A stretch of 64,000 nt of DNA from Bartonella sp. JB63 (GCF_002022665.1 NZ_CP019788.1:62001-126000); one strand, 5' to 3'; positions 1-9,052 are shown, counted from the stretch's first letter. Made by a program: numbers and translations. Notes: generated from the letters alone by a model not told the origin.

Positions 1-801
1 AAAAATCGAAAAATTTCTGATCAACAAATAAAATGGATGAAATATTTAATTAATGACGGTACTCTTTATAAGGCTTTCAATCGTCATTTTTTTACATTTG
101 GTGCATCAAGTCGTCCTGAGACTTCAGGATTAGGTGTTGCAATGATTGGTTCTTTTTATATGATGATTATTGTTTTAGTAATTTCATTGCCAATTGGGAT
201 AGCAACAGCTATTTATCTTGAAGAATATGCACGAAAAAATAAATTCACAGATTTTATTGAAATTAATATTAATAATCTTGCTGCTGTTCCTTCGATTGTT
301 TTTGGTCTTTTAGGGCTTGCTGTTTTTATCAACTTTATGGGAATGCCACGCTCAGCATCTTTTGTTGGAGGGCTTGTTTTGGCTCTTATGACATTACCAA
401 CAATTATTATTGCTACGCGTTCTTCTTTACGAGCTGTTCCATTCTCTATTCGTGCAGGAGCTTTAGGGTTGGGTGCATCGAAAACGCAAATGGTTTTTCA
501 TCATGTTATTCCTTTAGCAGCTCCTGGTATTCTAACAGGTACAATTATTGGTTTGGCTCAGGCATTAGGTGAGACAGCACCTTTACTTTTAATTGGGATG
601 GTTGCTTTTGTTGTAGATATTCCTACGACACCGATGGATCCTGCAACAGCTTTGCCTGTTCAAATTTTTATGTGGGCAAGTGAAGCAGAACGCGCTTTTC
701 TTGAGAAGACATCCGGCGCTATTATTATACTAATGATTTTTCTTGTTTTTATGAATATTTCAGCAGTTATTTTACGCCGGCGGTTTGAACGACGTTGGTA
801 A
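1..801 (+). CDS. pstA: Phosphate ABC transporter permease PstA (5' end outside window)
   Basis: Inner-membrane permease of the high-affinity PstSCAB phosphate importer. The frame is open from base 1, before the first ATG at 37, and rhizobial PstA proteins are much longer than the 254 residues that follow that ATG, so the gene starts upstream of the window. Several hydrophobic segments are visible. The conserved cytoplasmic loop that contacts the ATPase ([19 protein letters not shown]) and the family segment [20 protein letters not shown] are present. pstB follows 14 bases after the stop, in the usual operon order. Identity is firm; only the true start is unseen. Confidence 0.95.
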   Translation, partial: KNRKISDQQIKWMKYLINDGTLYKAFNRHFFTFGASSRPETSGLGVAMIGSFYMMIIVLVISLPIGIATAIYLEEYARKNKFTDFIEININNLAAVPSIVFGLLGLAVFINFMGMPRSASFVGGLVLALMTLPTIIIATRSSLRAVPFSIRAGALGLGASKTQMVFHHVIPLAAPGILTGTIIGLAQALGETAPLLLIGMVAFVVDIPTTPMDPATALPVQIFMWASEAERAFLEKTSGAIIILMIFLVFMNISAVILRRRFERRW

Positions 802-815
802 TTTTGGGAGAGTTT

Positions 816-1601
816 ATGCATAAAACTGATGTTGAATCTAACATGAAGATCAAAATGTGTGGTCAAGATGTTCGTGTTTTTTATGGAAAGAAAGAAGCGA
901 TTCACGGCATTACTCTTGATATTATTGAACATCAAGTCACTGCATTAATTGGACCTTCAGGTTGTGGAAAATCGACTTTTTTACGATGTTTTAACCGTAT
1001 GAATGATACAATTGAAGGCGCTAAAGTAACAGGTCTAATTACTTTAGATGAGGAAAATATTTATGATTCACGTATTGATGTTGTAGAATTGCGTGCGCGT
1101 GTTGGAATGGTTTTTCAAAAACCTAATCCTTTTCCAAAATCTATTTTTGAGAATGTTGCTTATGGACCACGTATTCACGGTTTAGCGAAATCTCGTGCTG
1201 AATTGCAGGATATTGTTGAAAAAAGTTTGATACAGGCGGGATTATTCGAAGAAGTAAAAGATCGCCTTCATGGGCCGGGAACAAGTTTATCAGGCGGACA
1301 GCAACAACGTTTATGTATTGCGCGTGCTATTGCAGTAAGTCCTGAAGTTATTTTGATGGATGAGCCCTGTTCAGCTCTTGATCCAATCGCAACGGCACGC
1401 ATTGAAGAGTTGATCGATGCGTTAAGACAAAATTATACAATCGTTATTGTGACACACTCTATGCAGCAGGCAGCGCGTGTTTCTCAATATACAGCTATGT
1501 TCCATTTAGGACACTTGGTAGAAGTTGGTGCAACAGAAATGATGTTTACTTCACCAAAAGAGCAACGGACGCAGGATTATATTACTGGGCGTTTTGGGTA
1601 A
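816..1601 (+). CDS. pstB: Phosphate ABC transporter ATP-binding protein PstB
   Basis: Cytoplasmic ATPase that powers phosphate import through PstA/PstC. The product is 261 residues, normal for the family. Walker [10 protein letters not shown] lies at about residues 46-54, the PstB-typical segment [13 protein letters not shown] follows, then the signature LSGGQQQR near 158 and Walker [13 protein letters not shown]. An upstream in-frame TTG at 795 overlaps pstA and has no ribosome site. The ATG at 816 sits 4 bases after GGGAG and was chosen for that reason. The gene is cotranscribed with pstA and with phoU, 28 bases downstream. Confidence 0.97.
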   Translation: MHKTDVESNMKIKMCGQDVRVFYGKKEAIHGITLDIIEHQVTALIGPSGCGKSTFLRCFNRMNDTIEGAKVTGLITLDEENIYDSRIDVVELRARVGMVFQKPNPFPKSIFENVAYGPRIHGLAKSRAELQDIVEKSLIQAGLFEEVKDRLHGPGTSLSGGQQQRLCIARAIAVSPEVILMDEPCSALDPIATARIEELIDALRQNYTIVIVTHSMQQAARVSQYTAMFHLGHLVEVGATEMMFTSPKEQRTQDYITGRFG

Positions 1602-1629
1602 GTGAATTGAAGGATATAAGGTATTATCT

Positions 1630-2346
1630 ATGAGCCATATTGTTCATTCTTATGATATAGAATTAGAATATTTGGAATCCAAGATTTCGGAAATGGGTTG
1701 CCATGCTGAAAGAATGATTGAACGTTCTGTAGCATCAATTGTATGCGATGATTCTGAGTTAGCTGCTACAGTTATTGCTGATGATTTATTTTTAGATGAA
1801 GCAGAACGTGATCTTGATGAAAAAGCGATTACCATTATTTGTAAGCGCCAACCGATGGCTGTGGATTTACGTGAAATTGTTGGTGCTATCCGTATTGCTT
1901 CTGATCTTGAACGAATTGGAGATATGGCAAAAAACATTGCAAAACGGACAGTTGCTATTTCGGAGACACGTCAACCTGCAGCTTTTTACCATGGGCTTGA
2001 AACGATTACAGATTTAGCACGCAATCAATTAAAGGAAGTACTTGATGCTTATAGGAGTCGTTTATTGGACCGCATTGATGCAGTACGCGAAAGTGATGAT
2101 AAAATTGATTCTTTGTATACTTCTCTTTTTCGGGAACTTTTGACTTATATGATGGAAGATATGCGTAATATTACGGTTTGTACGCACTTACTTTTTTGCG
2201 CAAAGAATATTGAACGGATTGGTGATCATGTTACCAATATTGCTGAAACGCTGCATTATATTATAACAGGTCACCATATCACGTCTGGTCGTCGCCGCGA
2301 TGATATGACATATAAAGTTGGAGTAAATGAGAAAAAAGCAGATTAG
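1630..2346 (+). CDS. phoU: Phosphate signalling regulator PhoU
   Basis: PhoU links the Pst transporter to the PhoR/PhoB two-component system and represses the Pho response when phosphate is plentiful. The 238 residues form the two three-helix repeats of the family. Acidic, metal-binding-type motifs are visible, such as RIASDLERIGDMAKNIA in the first repeat and FCAKNIERIGDHVTNIAE in the second. It is the last gene of the pst operon here. In many Rhizobiales phoB follows phoU, but no phoB is seen before the next gene. Confidence 0.96.
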   Translation: MSHIVHSYDIELEYLESKISEMGCHAERMIERSVASIVCDDSELAATVIADDLFLDEAERDLDEKAITIICKRQPMAVDLREIVGAIRIASDLERIGDMAKNIAKRTVAISETRQPAAFYHGLETITDLARNQLKEVLDAYRSRLLDRIDAVRESDDKIDSLYTSLFRELLTYMMEDMRNITVCTHLLFCAKNIERIGDHVTNIAETLHYIITGHHITSGRRRDDMTYKVGVNEKKAD

Positions 2347-2788
2347 TTTTTTTATGAGTCTATTATAAGGAGTTTTAAGCTTTATTGTTATTATCATGCT
2401 TTATAAGATTTTCAAATCTGTGGATTATATTTGAGTCTAACAAAAATTTTTTTATGTATCCACACAGATGTATTTTTTTGTGTAAAAAAGCTTTGGATGG
2501 TGCCGAAGTGTTGCGTTTATTGTTTACCAAATACTATAGTAATTGTAAAAATTTTGGGTAGTTATATTAAATTTAATAATGACAAAATAATTCATTGGAT
2601 AATTTAGGTAATGAGAGATGTTTTAAATTAAGATTTTTTTATTGTTTTTTTGTGTATAAAAACTTTTTGATGATTATATCATATTAAAAATTTACTGAAA
2701 AGTTAATAATGAATTATATTTTTTAATTGTATTTAAAAATTTAATTGAATTTTGAATATTTAAAGACATAGGGAACGTATTGTGTGAA
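2347..2788. other. AT-rich intergenic region
   Basis: About 440 bases of very AT-rich sequence between phoU and the cell-wall hydrolase gene. I see no convincing ORF, RNA gene or strong hairpin. It probably holds the promoter of the downstream gene. No recognisable phoB remnant was found. Confidence 0.5.
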
Positions 2789-3637
2789 ATGAAGAAAAAT
2801 CAATGGGTTATTATTGTCCTTTGTGTTATATTATCGGTTATCATTGGGTGTTCTTCGAATCATGTGAACTTTCAAAAGGTGAGCGACCATAAAAAAACTA
2901 AACCAGTCGAGTATCCACTAACAGAGCGCCAATGTCTTATGCGTGCAATGTATTTTGAATCGAATCGTTCAAGTCGTGAGGGAATGATTGCTGTTGGAAC
3001 GATCGTTATGAATCGTGTAAATTCAAGTGCTTATCCAAAGACTATTTGTGGTGTTGTTGGTCAACGTAAACAGTTCGCTCCAGGTGTTTTAACGCGTCCT
3101 ATGCTTGAGAAGGCCTCTGTTGCTCGTGTTAAAGAAGCTGCCGATGCTGTTTTACGTGGTGAACGGGATAAGAAAAGTAAAAATGCTATGTTTTTCCATA
3201 CTGCTGGTTTATCTTTCCCTTATAAGAATATGCACTATGTTCGTGTTGTAGGAGGTAATGCTTTCTATGAAAAACGTCGGCGTGATGGATCGCTTCAAGT
3301 TCCAGTTAATGACAGTCCTTATGATGTTGCGTTTGCTTTTTCTCAAGAACATTCTAGCAATATGCCCAATTTTATGAATTCAACTATAGAAAATAGAGAA
3401 ATAAGAACAGCAGATATACAGGGGTCACCTGCTTCAATAGCAATTGCACAAGCAGATAAGAAGAGTCCTGTGCCTTTTGTTGTTGCGCAGCTTGGTAGAA
3501 TCCCTATTCCTACATTTGCACCTCGTCGTAAAGATGAGTTAAGAGAAAACACAACAATTATAGCGTATGCTATGCCTTTACCACACCAGTTAAATGCAAT
3601 TGTTGCAATGTTAGAAGAACGGCATAAAAGTCGGTAA
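2789..3637 (+). CDS. Cell-wall hydrolase, SleB/CwlJ family, predicted lipoprotein
   Basis: Predicted periplasmic or membrane-anchored peptidoglycan hydrolase of the SleB/CwlJ (Hydrolase_2) family. A signal sequence begins MKKNQWVIIVLCVILSVIIGC, and the Cys inside VIIGCSS forms a lipobox. The hydrolase domain spans roughly residues 45-165, with LMRAMYFESNRSSREGMIAV containing the conserved Glu, then VGTIVMNRV and RKQFAPG, and ending near YVRVVGGNAFYEKR. The C-terminal ~115 residues are Ser/Pro-rich and unassigned. An in-frame TTG at 2780 has better spacing from GGGA and would add three residues; the ATG keeps the lipoprotein signal compact. Alphaproteobacteria use such proteins in wall remodelling, not spore germination. 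Confidence 0.85.
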   Translation: MKKNQWVIIVLCVILSVIIGCSSNHVNFQKVSDHKKTKPVEYPLTERQCLMRAMYFESNRSSREGMIAVGTIVMNRVNSSAYPKTICGVVGQRKQFAPGVLTRPMLEKASVARVKEAADAVLRGERDKKSKNAMFFHTAGLSFPYKNMHYVRVVGGNAFYEKRRRDGSLQVPVNDSPYDVAFAFSQEHSSNMPNFMNSTIENREIRTADIQGSPASIAIAQADKKSPVPFVVAQLGRIPIPTFAPRRKDELRENTTIIAYAMPLPHQLNAIVAMLEERHKSR

Positions 3638-3668
3638 TTTTTTCGTAGTTAAATAAGGGATAGCGGTT

Positions 3669-4915
3669 ATGCGTTTTGATATCGATGGGATGATTTATCC
3701 TGAAATGCTTAACCGTCTTGCAGAAGTTGCAATAAAAGTAGGACTCAATTTACAAGAAGGGCAAGACCTTATTTTAACTGCCCCAGTTAAAGCTTTACCT
3801 TTGGTTCGGCAAATAGCTTATCATGCTTATAAGGTTGGTGCTGGTGTTATTACACCACTGTTTGGTGATGAGGCGTTATCTCTTATCCGTTTTGAAAATG
3901 CTCATTCTGCTAGTTTTGATTGTGCACCTTCCTGGCTTTATGAAGGAATGGCAAAAGCTTTTGAAAATGGAGCTGCACGTTTGGCAATTGTTGGTGATGA
4001 TCCTTTGTTGTTTTCCAATCAAGATTTGGATAAGGTTTCACGTTTGAATAAAGCCACTTCGATTGCTTATCAGCCAGCTCTTAACAAAATATCAAATTTT
4101 GCGATTAACTGGTCGATTGTCGCTTATCCAACCGCGGGATGGGCTATGGCAGTATTTCCTGATTTGCCTCTTGATAAAGCAGTTCAGAAATTAGCAGAAG
4201 CTATTTTTTCTGCTTCACGTGTGACACAGGATAATGTTGTATACGCATGGCGTACGCACAATGCTAATTTAAAGCAACGTTCATCTTGGCTTAATGAACA
4301 ACGTTTTACTGCTTTGCATTTTATAGGTCCAGGGACTGACTTAATGGTTGGTCTGGCAGATGAACACGAATGGCATGGAGGTGCTTCGATAGCTCAAAAT
4401 GGTGTTGTCTGTAATCCCAATATTCCAACTGAAGAAGTATTTACAACCCCCATGCTTATAAAGTTGATGGTTTTGTTCGTTCAACAAAGCCACTTTCCTA
4501 TCAAGGAACGATCATTGATAATATTGAAATGCGTTTTGAAGCAGGACGTATTGTCAATGCATCTGCTTCGAACGGACAGGAAGTTTTGCAACAGGTTTTA
4601 CAAAGTGATGAGGGTGCTAGTCGATTGGGTGAGGTTGCTCTTGTTCCTCATTCTTCACCTATTTCTAGGAGTGGTTTACTTTTTTATAATACATTGTTTG
4701 ATGAAAATGCTGCGTGTCATATCGCTTTAGGACAATGTTATTCTAAATGCTTTTTAAATGGAGCAACGTTAACCGCAGAAGAGATTGCAATGCGTGGTGG
4801 GAATAAGAGTATTATTCATATTGACTGGATGATTGGATCAAATGAAATTGACATAGACGGTGTTATGCAGGATGGTAAAAAAATTCCTGTATTTCGTCGG
4901 GGTGAGTGGGCTTAA
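3669..4915 (+). pseudogene. M29-family aminopeptidase (AmpS-like), frameshifted
   Basis: Two overlapping reading frames together give one M29 metallo-aminopeptidase of about 415 residues, the normal family length. Frame one runs from 3669 and matches the family through NPNIPTEEVFTTP. The family sequence then continues in another frame with HAYKVDGFVRSTKPL and on to the stop at 4915. The switch falls at a run of five C at 4447-4451, where one more C would restore the frame. Metal-ligand candidates are split: the Glu in PTEEV lies before the break, while the Glu and His in GEVALVPHSS and the His and Asp in IHIDWMIG lie after it. Neither half alone should be active. Either a true pseudogene, slippage-dependent expression or a sequencing error. 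Confidence 0.85.
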
Positions 4916-4944
4916 TTTACAAATATGAAATCATTAGGGAGATA

Positions 4945-5820
4945 ATGCCTGAACTTCCTGAAGTAGAAACAGTTCGCCGTGGACTTGATCCGTTTTTAAC
5001 TGGTTCAAAAATTATATCTGTTAAACTTAATCGTAAAAATTTGCGTTTTCCTTTTCCAGAAGCATTTTCTGAACGATTGATGAATAGAACGATCATAAAA
5101 CTTGGTCGTCGTGCGAAATATTTATTATTCTATCTTTCACAAAATGAAACAATTTTGAGTCATTTAGGTATGTCAGGATCATGGCGTATAGAGGGTGAAT
5201 TTTTAAAAAAAGAGCATTCTTCCATAGGCAAATTAGTTGCGCATGATCATTGTATTATAGACGTTCAGGCAAAAGATGATAGAATTTATCGTCTCACTTA
5301 TAATGATATTCGCCGTTTTGGTTTTATGCTTTTGACAGATACAAGAAAGCTTTATGAGCATCCACTTTTAAAAAGGTTAGGGGTTGAGCCTATAAATGAT
5401 ATGCTTTCTGGTGCTTATTTGAAAAAAGCTTTTGTTAATAAAAAAACGTCTCTTAAAACAGCTTTGCTTGATCAGTCTATTGTGGCTGGTCTTGGGAATA
5501 TTTATGTTTGTGAAGCACTTTGGCGTAGTCACTTATCACCACAGCGTAGTGCATTTACATTAGCATTAGAAGATTTATGTATGCCAGAATCTGCAAGTTT
5601 TCTTGCACAAAACATATGTGATGTAATCACTAAGGCGATTATTGCAGGGGGGACTTCTTTACGTGATTATATGCATGCAGATGGTTCACTTGGGTATTTT
5701 CAACACTATTTTTCAGTTTATGGGCGTGAGGGAAAAGAATGTTTGAATTGTGGTATACCTATTGTGCGTATTTTACAGTCGGGGCGTTCAAGCTTTTATT
5801 GCCCACAATGTCAAAAATGA
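4945..5820 (+). CDS. mutM: Formamidopyrimidine-DNA glycosylase MutM (Fpg)
   Basis: Base-excision repair enzyme that removes 8-oxoguanine and formamidopyrimidines and nicks the abasic site. The product is 291 residues. It begins MPELPEVETVRRGLD, giving the catalytic N-terminal Pro and adjacent Glu after Met removal. The conserved Lys lies in LGRRAKYLLF. The C-terminal zinc finger is CLNCG followed by CPQC at the very end. The frame is open upstream to 4906, but only the ATG at 4945, just after AGGGAGATA, gives the obligatory N-terminus. It starts 29 bases after the broken aminopeptidase gene and may share its transcript. Confidence 0.97.
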   Translation: MPELPEVETVRRGLDPFLTGSKIISVKLNRKNLRFPFPEAFSERLMNRTIIKLGRRAKYLLFYLSQNETILSHLGMSGSWRIEGEFLKKEHSSIGKLVAHDHCIIDVQAKDDRIYRLTYNDIRRFGFMLLTDTRKLYEHPLLKRLGVEPINDMLSGAYLKKAFVNKKTSLKTALLDQSIVAGLGNIYVCEALWRSHLSPQRSAFTLALEDLCMPESASFLAQNICDVITKAIIAGGTSLRDYMHADGSLGYFQHYFSVYGREGKECLNCGIPIVRILQSGRSSFYCPQCQK

Positions 5821-5894
5821 ATAATGTATCTTGCAAAATCCTGTAACAAGCTTAAAGTTATATCCATAATTCTGTGAAGATTGAAAGGTTTTTT

Positions 5895-7328
5895 ATGCTT
5901 AATAAAGTGCTAAAGCATCTTGATAGGAATCTAGAAAAAAGCGTTGAGCATCTTTTTTCTTTTTTACGTTTTCAATCTATTTCTACAGATCCAGAATATA
6001 AAAATGAATGTTGTAAAACAGCTGATTGGTTGGTGGAAGATTTGAAAAGTATAGGTTTCACAGCTTCATGCCGTGATACACCTGGTCATCCAATGGTTGT
6101 TGGACATCATCCAGGGCCTTCCGATGATTGTCTGCATGTTTTATTTTATGGGCATTATGATGTCCAACCAGTTGATCCACTAGATTTATGGGAAGATAAT
6201 CCGTTTCAGCCTTCTTTAAAAGAGCAAAATGGAAACAAGATCATTTGTGCTCGTGGTGCTTCAGATGATAAAGGCCAACTTATGACTTTTATTGAAGCAT
6301 GTCGTGCCTTTAAAGAGGAAACAAAACAGCTTCCTGTAAAGGTTACTATTTTGTTAGAAGGTGAAGAAGAAAGTGGTTCATCTTCACTTATTCCTTTTTT
6401 AAAGGCAAATATTAATGAACTGAAGGCTGATTGTGCACTAGTCTGTGATACATCAATGTGGGATGAGAATACACCATCGATTTGTGTTGGTCTTCGGGGA
6501 CTTTTAGGAGAAGAGGTCGTCGTTACGGCAGCTAATTGCGATCTGCACTCAGGTTATTTTGGAGGTGCAGCAGCTAATCCCATTCGCATTTTAGCTAAAA
6601 TTTTGGCAGGACTTCATGATGAAAATGGTAGGGTAACGCTTCCTGGATTTTATGATGGTGTAGAAGAAACACCTTTACAGATTTTACAATCATGGGATAA
6701 ACTCAGTTGTAATGCTGAGATTTTTCTTAGTCCTGTTGGTCTTTCTATTCCTGCTGGAGAAAATGGACGGAGTCTTTTAGAACAAGTATGGGCTCGTCCT
6801 ACAGCAGAGATCAATGGCATTAGTGGAGGATATGAAGGCGAAGGATTTAAGACGGTGATTGCTTCTCAAGCGTATGCAAAAATTTCTTTTCGTTTAGTGC
6901 ATAAACAGAATCCAGAAAAGATACGCCAGGCTTTTCGTGATTATGTGCGTTCTCTTATTCCTGGAGATTGTACAGTTGCATTTAAAGAATATGGTGCTTT
7001 TCCAGCTGTCCAACTTCCTTATAATTCGCCTTTTATTCAAGCGGCGCAAGATGCTTTATTTCAGGAATGGGGGACGCCTGCTTTGTTAACTGCTATAGGG
7101 GGCTCGATTCCAATCGTTGGGGATTTACAGTCAATTTTTAATATGGAAACTATTTTGGTTGGATTTGCATTAGCTGATGATCGGATTCATTCACCTAATG
7201 AGAAATATAATTTAAAATCATTTCATAAAGGGCAGCGGTCTTGGGTACGGATTCTTGCAGCCTTAGCAAATAGGAGAATAAATGGCAAAGATTCGTGTTC
7301 ATCAAGGCGATTTACCAAATTTGGATAA
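5895..7328 (+). CDS. M20-family metallopeptidase (dipeptidase)
   Basis: Cytosolic zinc peptidase of the M20 (ArgE/DapE/CPG2) family, annotated in Rhizobiales as a dipeptidase. Two-metal ligands are visible: His and Asp in YGHYDVQP, Asp in ARGASDDKGQ, the Glu pair in LEGEEESGS, Asp in LVCDTSMW and His near the end in DDRIHSPNEKY. The dimerisation domain lies between. The start was set at the ATG 6 bases after GAAAGG; an upstream GTG at 5874 is less likely. The product has 477 residues. Its last ~15 residues (after AALANRR) lie inside the start of the next gene, so the family's usual stop appears to have been lost and the tail extended. Confidence 0.9.
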   Translation: MLNKVLKHLDRNLEKSVEHLFSFLRFQSISTDPEYKNECCKTADWLVEDLKSIGFTASCRDTPGHPMVVGHHPGPSDDCLHVLFYGHYDVQPVDPLDLWEDNPFQPSLKEQNGNKIICARGASDDKGQLMTFIEACRAFKEETKQLPVKVTILLEGEEESGSSSLIPFLKANINELKADCALVCDTSMWDENTPSICVGLRGLLGEEVVVTAANCDLHSGYFGGAAANPIRILAKILAGLHDENGRVTLPGFYDGVEETPLQILQSWDKLSCNAEIFLSPVGLSIPAGENGRSLLEQVWARPTAEINGISGGYEGEGFKTVIASQAYAKISFRLVHKQNPEKIRQAFRDYVRSLIPGDCTVAFKEYGAFPAVQLPYNSPFIQAAQDALFQEWGTPALLTAIGGSIPIVGDLQSIFNMETILVGFALADDRIHSPNEKYNLKSFHKGQRSWVRILAALANRRINGKDSCSSRRFTKFG

Positions 7329-7902
7329 TTATTGTGTTGATTCTGTTGCAATTGATACCGAAACCTTAGGACTACAACCTCACCGTGATCGTTTATGTGT
7401 GGTTCAACTTTCTTCTGGAGATGGTACTGCTGATATTATACAGATTGCTAAAGGACAAAATAGGGCTCCTAATTTGGTTGCATTGCTTGAAGATAAATCA
7501 ATTACCAAAATATTTCATTTTGGGCGTTTTGATCTTGCTATTTTAGCACATACATTTAGCGTGATGCCGGATGTTGTTTTTTGCACAAAAATTGCCTCAA
7601 AACTGACACGTACTTATACTGATCGTCATGGTTTGAAGGAAATTTGTAGTGAACTACTAAATGTTAATATTTCTAAACAGCAACAATCATCAGATTGGGC
7701 AGCAGATGCTTTATCACGTGCACAAATTGAGTATGCAGCATCTGATGTTTTGTATCTACATCGTTTAAAAAGTATATTGGAAGAACGTTTAAAACGCGAA
7801 GAACGAGAAGATATTGCAAAAGCTTGTTTTCAATTTTTGCCTATAAGAGCAAAGCTTGATCTTTTAGGATGGTTAGAAGTTGATATTTTTGCTCATATTT
7901 GA
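7282..7902 (+). CDS. rnd: Ribonuclease D-like 3'-5' exonuclease (short form)
   Basis: DEDDy exonuclease acting on RNA 3' ends. The 206 residues contain only the catalytic domain: Asp and Glu in AIDTETLGL (Exo I), Asp in HFGRFDLAIL (Exo II), and Tyr with Asp in IEYAASDVLYLHRL (Exo III). HRDC domains, present in enterobacterial RNase D, are absent, as is usual for the short alphaproteobacterial homologues. The start lies 47 bases inside the upstream peptidase gene, preceded by GGAGAATAA, so the two genes are probably translationally coupled. tRNA or other stable RNA processing is the expected role, but the substrate cannot be read from sequence. Confidence 0.88.
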   Translation: MAKIRVHQGDLPNLDNYCVDSVAIDTETLGLQPHRDRLCVVQLSSGDGTADIIQIAKGQNRAPNLVALLEDKSITKIFHFGRFDLAILAHTFSVMPDVVFCTKIASKLTRTYTDRHGLKEICSELLNVNISKQQQSSDWAADALSRAQIEYAASDVLYLHRLKSILEERLKREEREDIAKACFQFLPIRAKLDLLGWLEVDIFAHI

Positions 7903-8204
7903 GCTTTAAATTTATTTCTGGAATGAGAAACAGAAGAAATAGCTAATATATAATTTATACAGAATATCTTCTTTACAAAGCTTTTTGCTCATTTTCCTAT
8001 ATCGTTTTAAAAGCGTCTACTATTATTTTTATAAGATATTATGTGTTTATAAATATGCGGTAGGTAAAAATGAATCTTTTATGAATATGAGGTTTTGTAT
8101 CGTTGATAAGATTGTTTTTACTAATGTGATTAGTAAGGATGTGCTACTAGGAAAATGAATTTGGTAAGGTATTTTCAAATCAAATTGAATCTATAAAAAG
8201 CTTA

Positions 8205-8281
8205 TTGGACTGGTAATAAGATAGGTGAAATAAAAATACCTTATTAAGGATTTTTGTATTGGTGGATCTCATAAATTTTAG
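8205..8281 (+). pseudogene. Remnant of an hbp (haemin-binding protein) gene, C-terminal end
   Basis: The last 15 codons before the TAG at 8279-8281 (8237-8281) read Y-L-I-K-D-F-C-I-G-G-S-H-K-F-stop. The intact hbp genes downstream end with the pattern Y-K-x-N-D-F-R-V-G-V-A-Y-K-F-stop. Eight of fourteen residues match, and upstream bases still resemble the GGTAAAAAG segment of those genes. A rho-independent-type hairpin follows 26 bases after the stop, as in the intact copies (19-30 bases). The frame further upstream is interrupted, and no signal peptide or barrel start is recognisable in 7903-8200. I infer a decayed first member of the array. Confidence 0.6.
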
Positions 8282-8306
8282 TTTGTTATGAGAGTAAATT
8301 ATAGCG

Positions 8307-8339
8307 AGACCCTGTCAAAGACAGGGTCTTTATTTTTTC
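8307..8339 (+). terminator. Rho-independent terminator of the hbp ghost
   Basis: A 10-bp perfect stem, AGACCCTGTC / GACAGGGTCT with a three-base loop, is followed by TTATTTTTT. It closely resembles the hairpin at 10009-10042 after an intact hbp gene, but no intact gene precedes it. Confidence 0.85.
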
Positions 8340-8341
8340 TG

Positions 8342-8369
8342 TGTCTGCATCATTTTTTTGTAGATATGT
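8342..8369 (+). promoter_or_regulatory. Motif shared upstream of hbp-array genes (copy 1)
   Basis: The sequence TGTCTGCATCATTTTTTTGT and the following AGATAT match, with few differences, three other sites in the array. It ends about 57 bases before the start codon of the small secreted protein gene. The position and conservation suggest a promoter/operator element. An Irr-bound H-box has been described upstream of B. quintana hbp genes; whether this is that element I cannot confirm. Confidence 0.6.
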
Positions 8370-8425
8370 ATTATAAAATAGTTTATAAAAAACACATTTT
8401 GTATTTTATAGTAGGGAGATAAATT

Positions 8426-8719
8426 ATGAATATGAAATATTTTGTCGCAGTTTCGAGTTTTGTTATGATTACTGTTTCTACAGTTCAAGGATCTGATATT
8501 AAAGAGGATGTATCACATATTGAGTCTATTTCTTGTGTTAATCAGTGCAGTGAGAATTTTTTTAAAGATTTTGTTTTAATTAATGGTTATAGTGTTTATA
8601 GCGAGTGGAAAGAAATAACAGAGCCGGTACGTATGACTTTTGCATCTGCTTCTTCAAAAAATTTAAATAAAAATAAAAGAAAGAGACGAAAAATGTTTTG
8701 GGGCCCAATGAGTTTTTAA
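8426..8719 (+). CDS. Small secreted protein in the hbp array, unknown function
   Basis: A 97-residue product starting MNMKYFVAVSSFVMITVST, very like the start of the intact hbp gene at 9104 (MNMKCLMTASVVALMTASA). A signal-peptide cleavage is likely near VQG-SDI. After the signal the protein does not show the barrel signature SWTGFYLG or the terminal YKF of the Hbp family; it ends in a basic stretch, LNKNKRKRRKMF. A GGGAG ribosome site precedes the ATG, and the array-wide upstream motif lies ~57 bases before it. It may be a truncated, diverged Hbp paralogue that kept only promoter and signal peptide, or a new small exported protein. No function is assigned. Confidence 0.6.
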   Translation: MNMKYFVAVSSFVMITVSTVQGSDIKEDVSHIESISCVNQCSENFFKDFVLINGYSVYSEWKEITEPVRMTFASASSKNLNKNKRKRRKMFWGPMSF

Positions 8720-9021
8720 TCGATAATAATTATGCGTATATGCTTTCCTAATCACTAGGCCGAGAAGATTAATTTTGTTTTTAGTCAATTAGAAAAGCGG
8801 GGAGTTAGAGAGCATTATTAATAATTGAGTGTAATTTGAGATGTGGTTTAATTATATTCATAATGTTGTTGATTGGTAATTCAATATTGCTCGAATTTAT
8901 TAATAAGAAATTTTGAAAAAACAGTAATTAACTCTATGACTATAGGTTCTGGAAATCGGTGTTTGTTCTTAATAATTTAAAAAAAAGAAAACTATTATAT
9001 CATATAATTATGTTTTTTTTA
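8720..9021. other. Intergenic region within the hbp array
   Basis: AT-rich, with no convincing ORF. A short stretch around 8860-8905 faintly resembles the penultimate barrel strand codons of the hbp genes, which would fit decay of a longer 8426 gene. The resemblance is too weak to call. Confidence 0.3.
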
Positions 9022-9052
9022 TGTCTGTGCCATTTTTGCTACAGATATTTTA
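9022..9052 (+). promoter_or_regulatory. Motif shared upstream of hbp-array genes (copy 2)
   Basis: TGTCTGTGCCATTTTTGCTA followed by CAGATATTTTA, ending about 52 bases before the ATG at 9104. It is conserved with the copies at 8342, 10044 and 11061. Probable promoter/operator for haemin- or iron-responsive control (inference). Confidence 0.6.

Noticed and set aside
8281-8425. Idea that the orphan terminator at 8307 belongs to a riboswitch or attenuator of the 8426 gene
   Set aside because: The conserved hbp-type promoter motif lies after the hairpin, and the hairpin matches the hbp 3' terminators, so a gene remnant explains it better.
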